From SLRI01 sp964576715 (GTDB taxonomy: Bacteria; Pseudomonadota; Alphaproteobacteria; Geminicoccales; Geminicoccaceae), in NCBI GenBank assembly GCA_964576715.1, contig CAZNWE010000075.1:1-18589 (forward strand): DNA of 18,589 bases, written 5' to 3'. The notes beneath the pieces are model-generated. The model saw only the letters and a program-made list of their open reading frames with translations. It had not been told where the DNA came from and did not search any database. The position numbers were made by a program, and so were the translations under genes. Below are positions 13,430-18,589 of the stretch, one piece after another. How positions within the stretch are numbered: the stretch's first letter is position 1; each line of letters starts with the position of its first letter.

Positions 13430-15136
13430 TCAGTTGACCGTCGCGGTGAGGAGTTCGCGTATCTGGGTGTCGAGCTGCGCCTGGGCCGTGACCGCGGCGA
13501 GCCGTGCCCGGGCGTCGGCCAGCCAAGCCTCGGCAGCGGCGGGATCGATGCCGCCCTCGATTGCCGCAGCCTCCTCGACGGTGGCAATGGCCCTGGCGAG
13601 GTCGCCCTCGCGCAGCGCCTCGTCGGCCGCCACGAGATCGCCGGTCGCCACGTCCAGGTCGGTACCCTTGGCGCGTACGGCGACCAGATCGGTGAGGTTG
13701 TCGACCGTCTTGCCGAGCCACTCGTAGCCGGCGACGGCCTCGGTCTCGTCGGTCGCGCCCACCGCCTCGAGGGACTGCCTCAGCGCCTGTATGGTCGGCA
13801 CGCCGCTCTCGGCATAGGGTTGCAGCTCGCTCAAGGTCGCGTCGAGCTCGGGATTGCTCGAGGCCATCTGGCGCAGCCGATCCAGCGGCTCGACAAACGG
13901 CGACCCGTCGGCGATCGACCGGTCGATGTCACGCACCAGGAGCGACGCCGCTGCGGCACGCCGCTCGGCGCTGGCCAAGGCGTCCACCTGCTCCTGCAGC
14001 GCCGCCACGGTGTCGCTGGTCGACTGGATCGTGGCCCGCGCCGTATCCAATGATGCGGTGAGCGCCGCCCGGGCGTCGGCGACCTCAGTGGATGCGGCCG
14101 TGCGAACACTCTCCGTCAGCTCCGCCTGGCCGGCCAATTGCTCATCGAGCGATGCCACGGCCGCGGCGCGCGCATCCTCCAACCGCTCCACCTGGCCGGC
14201 CAATTGCTCCTCGAGCGATGCCACGGCCGCGGCGCGTGCATCATCGAGCCGCTGGGCCTCGCTGGCCAATTGCTCGTCGAGCGACGCCACGGCCGCGGCG
14301 CGTGCATCATCGAGCCGCTGGGCCTCGTCGGTCAGCCGCTGCTGCAGATCGGCGAGCGTCGACGTCAGGCTCGCCACCTCGCCCGAGGCAGCGTCGAGCC
14401 GCTCGGCGACGGCTGCAATCGCCGCACCGTCGGTCGATGGCACCTCGGCCACCGCCGCCTCGACCGCGCTTCGCACCGTGGGCTCGAGATTGTCCGACAG
14501 CGACTGCAGATCGCGCACGGAGGCCTCGACGCTCGCCAGACGCGACGCCGGCTCGGGCGCCAGGGGCGGCGGTCCCATCAGCATCGGGCCGCCGAAGACC
14601 GCGAGTGCCGCGCCGACCACACCGCCGAGCAGACCGGCCACGTAGCCGCCGCCGCTTTTCGTTGCCGGGGCGGTGGGAGGCGGCGGGGGTGGGGGCGACG
14701 AGCTCCGTCCGCCACCGCCGCTTGAGCCGCTTCCACTCGATGGGCTGGCGCCGCTGCCTCCGGATGACGGCTTGCCGCCGGCGGCGGGCGTGGCACTCTC
14801 GGGCTTGGCGCTCTCAGGCTTGGCACTGGCGCTAGGCCGGGAAGAGATGCCCGCCTTTGCCGGTGGCCGGCCGACCTGGGGAATGCTCGTCGAGGCCCGG
14901 CTCGGCGGTGTCGCGCCAGAGCTGCCGGTGGTGCTCGAGCCGCCGTAAGCAGGTGTGCCGGCAGGCGGGGCCGGATCGGCGGCGGCTTGGCCGGGTGCCG
15001 GCGGCTTCGCTTCTTTGCCCACCTCGGGCGATGGCGACGCCTGCGTGGCCTCGTTGCCCTGGTCAGCGCCGGGCGGCCGCTTCTCGCCCGGCCACGGCGT
15101 CCCCTCGGACGGATTGCTCGGTCGGCCTGACGACAT
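13430..15136 (-). CDS. mic60: alphaproteobacterial Mic60 (mitofilin-like) membrane-shaping protein
   Basis: Mic60 homologues shape the inner membrane (intracytoplasmic membranes or cristae) and are encoded in alphaproteobacterial heme operons between hemD and hemY, exactly as here. The 568-residue protein has a low-complexity Pro/Ser/Gly-rich N-terminus (1-160, including seven prolines at 148-154) and a single Gly/Ala-rich transmembrane helix (about 165-183, YVAGLLGGVVGAALAVFGG). Next comes a long coiled coil (about 198-400) with three 22-residue repeats (about 271-336). The C-terminal helical mitofilin-like domain (about 400-565) includes ELQPYAESGVPTIQAL (437-452). ATG 15136 is chosen because GGGGAG lies about 10 nt upstream. 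The frame stays open to 15220, but the extra residues (VVVFAVTGRRR...) do not fit the family. Identification rests on architecture and position. Confidence 0.88.
   Translation of the reverse strand: MSSGRPSNPSEGTPWPGEKRPPGADQGNEATQASPSPEVGKEAKPPAPGQAAADPAPPAGTPAYGGSSTTGSSGATPPSRASTSIPQVGRPPAKAGISSRPSASAKPESAKPESATPAAGGKPSSGGSGASPSSGSGSSGGGGRSSSPPPPPPPTAPATKSGGGYVAGLLGGVVGAALAVFGGPMLMGPPPLAPEPASRLASVEASVRDLQSLSDNLEPTVRSAVEAAVAEVPSTDGAAIAAVAERLDAASGEVASLTSTLADLQQRLTDEAQRLDDARAAAVASLDEQLASEAQRLDDARAAAVASLEEQLAGQVERLEDARAAAVASLDEQLAGQAELTESVRTAASTEVADARAALTASLDTARATIQSTSDTVAALQEQVDALASAERRAAAASLLVRDIDRSIADGSPFVEPLDRLRQMASSNPELDATLSELQPYAESGVPTIQALRQSLEAVGATDETEAVAGYEWLGKTVDNLTDLVAVRAKGTDLDVATGDLVAADEALREGDLARAIATVEEAAAIEGGIDPAAAEAWLADARARLAAVTAQAQLDTQIRELLTATVN
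14134..14331 (-). repeat. three 66-bp tandem repeats inside mic60
   Basis: CCAATTGCTC recurs at 14134, 14200 and 14266 (period 66 bp), and a long run containing GCCACGGCCGCGGCGCG recurs in each copy with few changes. On the protein level each unit is about 22 residues, with the core DDARAAAVASLDEQLA. Third-position identity between copies suggests recent duplication, not ancient divergence. Twenty-two residues equals two hendecads (11-residue coiled-coil repeats). Confidence 0.92.
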
Positions 15137-15297
15137 CGGCGGTGTTCTCCCCAACTCGAAGCCGGCCCAACGCACGACTGACCGGCGGCGCCCGGTCACG
15201 GCGAACACCACGACGGCCACAATTCGGTTCCGTCACGGGTCCGTCGAGCCTACGGGCTAGCGACCGTTTCCACCCTATGGCCCGTGGGCTACCATCT

Positions 15298-16017
15298 TCA
15301 CCCCGGCGCTTCAAGGCGATCGATCAGCCGTGCGACCTCGGGTGCCGCGGCGACGCGCAAGTCGCGCCAGGGCAAGGCGGCGAGCGGTGCCGCCACGGCC
15401 GGGCTCAAGGCCACCGCCGCAAGCGGGAACAGCCGATCCACAATGGCCGCCCGCTCGACCAGCCGCTGCCAGATCGCCGCATGCGCCGGCGAGAAGAACA
15501 GCACCGCATCGAGCCCCCCCGCATCCAGCCCCCCCGCATCCAGCAGGGCGAGCGTCGGCGGATCGAGCCAGGCCACCGGCCGTGCCGCGTAGACCACCCG
15601 GCGCTCGAAGCCGAAGCCGGCGCGCCGGGCAGCCCCTGCCAGCTCACCGCGCACCTCCGCCCCCGCCAGGTGCACTAACCGGGCTCCTGGCGGCGGGCCA
15701 TTCGCGCCGCCGAGCAGCCGGGCGAGGCTCCGCCAGTCGCCCTCGGCCACAATGACCCGATCCGCCCCGGCCAGCCGCGCCGCCCGGCCCGTGGCCCCGC
15801 CCACGGCATAGACTGGTAGACCGGCATAGTGCGCGAGCGCGAACGCCGCGTTAGCACTGGTCAGGAGCACCGCATCGACCGTCTCGGCCGGCGGCAGCGG
15901 CGGCGCCAAGCGATCGATCGAGGTGAGCGGGAAGCGATGCACCCGATGGCCTCGCTCGTGCAGCAATGCGGCGGTCGCCGACGCCTGCGGCTCCGGCCGG
16001 GTCACCAGGACCCGCAT
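15298..16017 (-). CDS. hemD: uroporphyrinogen-III synthase
   Basis: HemD cyclises and inverts ring D of hydroxymethylbilane to give uroporphyrinogen III. This family diverges strongly; recognisable parts of the 239-residue product are RVLVTRPEPQA (2-12), VLLTSANAA (50-58), VYAVGGATGRAA (69-80), the LVHLAGAEVRGEL strand (114-126), VLFFSPAHA (172-180) and VAAAPEVARLIDRL (222-235). I use ATG 16017, which starts at the family-typical MRVLVTRPE. An alternative TTG at 16038 would overlap the hemC stop as TTGA and add seven Gly/Ser-rich residues. A 15-bp tandem duplication (15506-15545) gives DAGGLDAGGLDA at about 160-171, a small insertion. It follows hemC in the operon and is followed by a 161-bp spacer before mic60 with no promoter that I can recognise. 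Confidence 0.93.
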   Translation of the reverse strand: MRVLVTRPEPQASATAALLHERGHRVHRFPLTSIDRLAPPLPPAETVDAVLLTSANAAFALAHYAGLPVYAVGGATGRAARLAGADRVIVAEGDWRSLARLLGGANGPPPGARLVHLAGAEVRGELAGAARRAGFGFERRVVYAARPVAWLDPPTLALLDAGGLDAGGLDAVLFFSPAHAAIWQRLVERAAIVDRLFPLAAVALSPAVAAPLAALPWRDLRVAAAPEVARLIDRLEAPG

Positions 16018-16034
16018 CCCCGACCCGCCGCCGC

Positions 16035-16997
16035 TCAATGCGCGAAGAAGCCCGGCCCCCCGCGTTCCTTCAGCGTCCGGCCGAGCTGTTCACCGAGGGC
16101 CGACCCCTCCGCCACATGCGCCTCGCCCGTCTCGCGATGCACCTCGCTGCCGTCCGGCCGGGCGATCAGCACGGAGAGCAGCAGCTTCTCGCCGTCGAGC
16201 CCGGCCAGGCCGGCGATCGGCGTGCGGCAGGAGCCGTCGAGGGCGGCAAGAGCGGCGCGCTCGGCATCCACACAGGCCTTGGTCGCCCGGCAGCCGATGG
16301 CCGCCAGAAGCTCGAGCATGGCGTCGTCGTCCGCCCGGCACTCGATGCCGACGGCCCCCTGGGCGATCGCCGGCAGCATCTCCTTGACGCCGAGCACCGC
16401 GGTCGCCCGCTCCGCCATGCCGAGCCGCTTGAGCCCGGCGAGCGCCAAGAGCGTGCCGTCGAACCGACCCTCCTCGATCCGCTTGAGCCGGGTCCCGACC
16501 TGGCCGCGCAGCGTGTCGATCACGAGATCGGGCCGCTGGGCCTTGAGCTGCGCCATCCGCCGAAGCGAGGCCGTGCCGATCCTGGCACCCTCGGGCAAAT
16601 CCGCCACCGCCTTGCAGGTCGTGGCCAGGCCCTCGCCCAGGATGAGCACGTCGCGCGGATCCTCGCGCGGCAGCATGGCCGGGATGACGAGGCCGTCGGG
16701 CAGCTGGGTCGGCATGTCCTTCATCGAATGCACCGCAAGATCGATCCGCCCATCCAGGAGTGCTTCCTCGATCTCCTTGGTGAACAACCCCTTGCCGCCG
16801 ATCTCCGCGAGCGGCCGGTCGAGCACGTGATCGCCGGTCGTCTTGATGACCACGATCTCGGTCGCGTCCATGGGCACGGCGAGCTGGTCCGGCCGCGCCG
16901 TCGCCAGGGCCTGGCGCGTCAGCTCCGCCTGGGCCAGCGCCAAAGGCGAACCGCGGGTGCCGATCTTGAGCTTGCCTCGCTGGGTCATCTTATCCAT
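16035..16997 (-). CDS. hemC: porphobilinogen deaminase (hydroxymethylbilane synthase)
   Basis: HemC polymerises four porphobilinogens into hydroxymethylbilane using a covalently bound dipyrromethane. Motifs in the 320-residue product are IGTRGSPLALAQAE (12-25), GGKGLFTKEIEEAL (67-80), HSMKDMPT (90-97) with the catalytic Asp94, GTASLRR (141-147), DTLRGQVGTRLKR (161-173) and the cofactor-attachment Cys257 in GSCRTPIAG. Possible starts are ATG 16997 (used) and ATG 16988 (MTQRGKLKIG, closer to most homologues). The only strong Shine-Dalgarno sequence (17019-17026) lies too far upstream and instead serves a six-codon reading frame described separately. It is divergent from tsaD across 53 bp and first gene of hemC-hemD-mic60-hemY. 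Confidence 0.97.
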   Translation of the reverse strand: MDKMTQRGKLKIGTRGSPLALAQAELTRQALATARPDQLAVPMDATEIVVIKTTGDHVLDRPLAEIGGKGLFTKEIEEALLDGRIDLAVHSMKDMPTQLPDGLVIPAMLPREDPRDVLILGEGLATTCKAVADLPEGARIGTASLRRMAQLKAQRPDLVIDTLRGQVGTRLKRIEEGRFDGTLLALAGLKRLGMAERATAVLGVKEMLPAIAQGAVGIECRADDDAMLELLAAIGCRATKACVDAERAALAALDGSCRTPIAGLAGLDGEKLLLSVLIARPDGSEVHRETGEAHVAEGSALGEQLGRTLKERGGPGFFAH

Positions 16998-17026
16998 CAC
17001 GTGCCATCTGTCGATCGACCTCCCCC
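16990..17026 (-). promoter_or_regulatory. possible leader mini-ORF overlapping the hemC start
   Basis: On the minus strand GGGGGAGG (17026-17019) is followed after 11 nt by ATG 17007, which opens ATG-GCA-CGT-GAT-GGA-TAA (Met-Ala-Arg-Asp-Gly) ending at 16990. The TAA lies one base before the second candidate hemC start, ATG 16988. This is a geometry in which ribosomes could terminate and restart on hemC. The spacing from the Shine-Dalgarno is on the long side and chance cannot be excluded. Confidence 0.25.
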
Positions 17027-17050
17027 TAGCAGAGTGGACGCACAACTCAA

Positions 17051-18103
17051 ATGCCGGTCGTCCTCGGGATCGAGACCAGCTGTGACGAGACCGCCGTCGC
17101 CATCGTCGACGACCGGCGGCGGGTGCGCGCGCACCTGCTGTTCAGCCAGGTCGACGCGCACCGTCTCTATGGCGGCGTCGTGCCGGAAATCGCCGCCCGC
17201 GCCCATCTCGAGCGGCTCGACCGGCTGATCTTGGAGGCGATGCGCGGGGCCGGGCTGGACTTTGCCGAGCTCGATGCCATCGCCGTCACCGCCGGCCCCG
17301 GGCTGATCGGCGGGCTGATGGTGGGGGTGGTCACCGCCAAGGTGATCTGCATCGCGACCGGCCGGCAGCTCGTCGCCGTCAACCACCTCGAGGCGCACGC
17401 CTTGACCGCGAGGTTCACCGACCGGCTCGACTTCCCCTACACCCTCCTCCTCGTCTCCGGCGGCCACTGCCAGCTTCAGGTGGTCAAGGGGGTGGGCGAC
17501 TACCGCAGGCTCGGCTCGACCATCGACGACGCGGTGGGCGAAGCCTTCGACAAGGTGGCGAAGATGCTCGGCCTCGGCCATCCGGGTGGGCCCCTGGTCG
17601 AGCAAGCCGCCGCAGGCGGCGATCCCGCCCGCTTCGCGTTGCCGCGGCCCTTGACCAACCAGAAATCCGCGAATTTCTCGTTCTCCGGCCTCAAGACCGC
17701 GGTCCGCCAGATCATCCTCTCGTCCGGCCGCAACGACAGGGCCTTCGTCCGTGACCTCGCCGCCAGCTTTCAGGCCGCCGTCGCCGATTGCCTGGCCGAT
17801 CGCACCACCAATGCGCTGCGTGCCCTCGGCACCGATCCGGCCGCCCGGACCCTGGTCGTCGCCGGCGGGGTCGCCGCCAACCGGACGATCCGCAGCCGGC
17901 TGGAGGCGGTAGCGCGAGGCGAGGGGGCCCGCCTCGTCCTCCCCCCCATCGCCCTCTGCGGCGACAACGGCGTCATGGTCGCCTGGGCCGGCATCGAGCG
18001 CCTGGCCCTGGGCCTCACCGACAGCCTCGACGCCAAGGCCCACCCCCGCTGGCCCCTCGACGAAACCGCCGAGAAACTGCCGGGGGCAGGGGTCAAGGCA
18101 TGA
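17051..18103 (+). CDS. tsaD: tRNA N6-adenosine threonylcarbamoyltransferase (TsaD)
   Basis: TsaD transfers threonylcarbamoyl from its AMP ester to A37 of ANN-decoding tRNAs, working with TsaB/TsaE/TsaC. The 350-residue product shows the ASKHA fold motifs: GIETSCDETA (6-15), GPGLIGGL (82-89), the metal site NHLEAHA (110-116) with two histidines spaced HxxxH, LVSGGH (133-138), DDAVGEAFDKVAK (159-171), HPGGP (177-181), FSFSGLKTA (209-217) and VAGGVAANRTIR (269-280). Its likely substrates include both tRNAs of this window, since tRNA-Lys(UUU) and tRNA-Thr(CGU) read ANN codons. ATG 17051 is at the family start. No good ribosome-binding site is visible. Its stop overlaps the next start as ATGA. Confidence 0.97.
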   Translation: MPVVLGIETSCDETAVAIVDDRRRVRAHLLFSQVDAHRLYGGVVPEIAARAHLERLDRLILEAMRGAGLDFAELDAIAVTAGPGLIGGLMVGVVTAKVICIATGRQLVAVNHLEAHALTARFTDRLDFPYTLLLVSGGHCQLQVVKGVGDYRRLGSTIDDAVGEAFDKVAKMLGLGHPGGPLVEQAAAGGDPARFALPRPLTNQKSANFSFSGLKTAVRQIILSSGRNDRAFVRDLAASFQAAVADCLADRTTNALRALGTDPAARTLVVAGGVAANRTIRSRLEAVARGEGARLVLPPIALCGDNGVMVAWAGIERLALGLTDSLDAKAHPRWPLDETAEKLPGAGVKA

Positions 18104-18589
18104 CCGTGGTCGGAAGCTCCATGCGCCGGATCACGCTGATCCAGGGCCACCCCGACCCGGCCGGTGGGCACTTGGATCACGCCCTGGCCGATGCCTATGC
18201 CGAGGGTGCCGTCGCCGCCGGCCATGACCTCCGCCGGATCGAGATCGCCACCCTCGACTTCCCGCTGCTGCGCAACATGGCCGAATTCGAGCACGGACCC
18301 ACGCCGCGAGCCCTCATCGAGGCCCAAGCCGCCATCGCCTGGGCCGACCACCTCGTCTTCGTCTACCCCCTCTGGCTCGGCGACATGCCGGCCCTGCTGA
18401 AGGGCTTTCTCGAACAGACGCTGCGCCCGGGCTTCGCCTTCGACTATCTCGACGGCGGCAAGACAAAGATGCACCTCGGCGGCAAATCGGCCCGCATCGT
18501 CCTGACCATGGGCATGCCGGCCCTGGCCTATCGCTGGTTCTACGGCGCCCACAGCCTGAAGAGCTTCGAGCGCAACATCCTGAAGTTCG
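18100..18589 (+). CDS. flavodoxin-fold NAD(P)H quinone reductase, 3' end outside window
   Basis: The frame is open from ATG 18100 to the last base, 163 residues visible and incomplete. It has the NQO1/MdaB/KefF-type FMN-binding features: ITLIQGHPDP (about 11-20) for the FMN phosphate loop, the DHLVFVYPLWLGDMPALLKGFLEQ segment (about 86-109) with the YPLWLGDMPA turn, then the acceptor region PGFAFDY. Later MGMPALAYRWFYGAH lines the second FMN contact. These enzymes perform two-electron reduction of quinones or related electrophiles in the cytoplasm. The start overlaps the tsaD stop by four bases (ATGA); an in-frame ATG 18121 (MRRITLIQG) could be the real N-terminus. The link to tsaD is probably shared transcription only. 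Confidence 0.87.
   Translation, partial: MTVVGSSMRRITLIQGHPDPAGGHLDHALADAYAEGAVAAGHDLRRIEIATLDFPLLRNMAEFEHGPTPRALIEAQAAIAWADHLVFVYPLWLGDMPALLKGFLEQTLRPGFAFDYLDGGKTKMHLGGKSARIVLTMGMPALAYRWFYGAHSLKSFERNILKF

Noticed and set aside
13401..13721. N-terminal extension of the hemY-like frame to 637 residues
   Set aside because: It would overlap the 3' end of mic60 by nearly 300 bp and put Arg/Gly-rich sequence before the membrane helix; ATG 13400 fits the family.
15506..15545. 15-bp tandem duplication in hemD
   Set aside because: Small in-frame slippage product (DAGGL repeat) over a C-tract. It could also be a sequencing artefact; noted in the hemD entry but not worth a separate claim.
16998..17050. 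hemC promoter TTGAGT-16-TAGGGG on the minus strand
   Set aside because: The -35 matches only four positions and the -10 is poor; not better than chance in this spacer.

Overview
The window looks like part of an alphaproteobacterial chromosome, most likely Rhodospirillales-like. It is GC-rich, ATG/GTG/TTG starts are mixed, and it carries hemC-hemD-Mic60(mitofilin)-hemY facing away from tsaD, an arrangement I know from Alphaproteobacteria. A run of exactly 100 N (11616-11715) shows this is a draft assembly with a gap of unknown true size.

Layout. (1) 1-1550: tRNA-Lys(UUU) and tgt on the minus strand, then a small plus-strand gene for a 71-residue one-helix membrane protein. (2) 1568-4599, minus strand: a tight three-gene operon, SDR dehydrogenase -> PPDK/PEP-synthase regulatory protein (PpsR) -> GlcD/D-2-hydroxyacid-type FAD dehydrogenase. 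A 239-bp spacer with a recognisable sigma70-type promoter separates it from a divergent MFS carrier (4839-6068). (3) 6050-11264, minus strand: lipoprotein -> pgk -> hypothetical -> class I fba -> degenerate thiE-like gene -> efp -> suhB. The genes are packed with 4-nt overlaps or very short gaps, and suhB overlaps the MFS gene tail to tail by 19 bp. (4) 11455-11530: tRNA-Thr(CGU). (5) 11531-11807: non-coding, holding a 33-bp tandem repeat array interrupted by the assembly gap. On the minus strand each unit reads as a GC hairpin followed by TTTT, directly after the last heme-operon gene. (6) 11808-16997, minus strand: hemC -> hemD -> mic60 -> hemY-like. (7) 17051-18589, plus strand: tsaD and a 3'-truncated flavodoxin-fold quinone reductase coupled to it by an ATGA overlap.

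How it fits together: lower glycolysis/gluconeogenesis (pgk, fba) is grouped with translation support (efp) and RNA/inositol-phosphatase functions (suhB). Tetrapyrrole synthesis (hemC, hemD) is grouped with inner-membrane shaping (Mic60, HemY-like). The SDR/PpsR/FAD dehydrogenase/MFS cluster could be a hydroxy-monocarboxylate uptake and oxidation module linked to pyruvate-to-PEP control; that is inference. No phage, IS, CRISPR or defence system is visible. The least ordinary signals are the terminator-like tandem array, a Tgt that has lost three of its four zinc ligands, a ThiE-like protein lacking catalytic motifs, a run of 66-bp/22-residue repeats in Mic60, and a possible CTG start downstream of pgk.

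No gene-free stretch exceeds 300 bases. The largest are 11531-11807 (repeat array and gap), 4600-4838 (divergent promoter region), 11265-11454 (nothing recognised) and 15137-15297 (nothing recognised).
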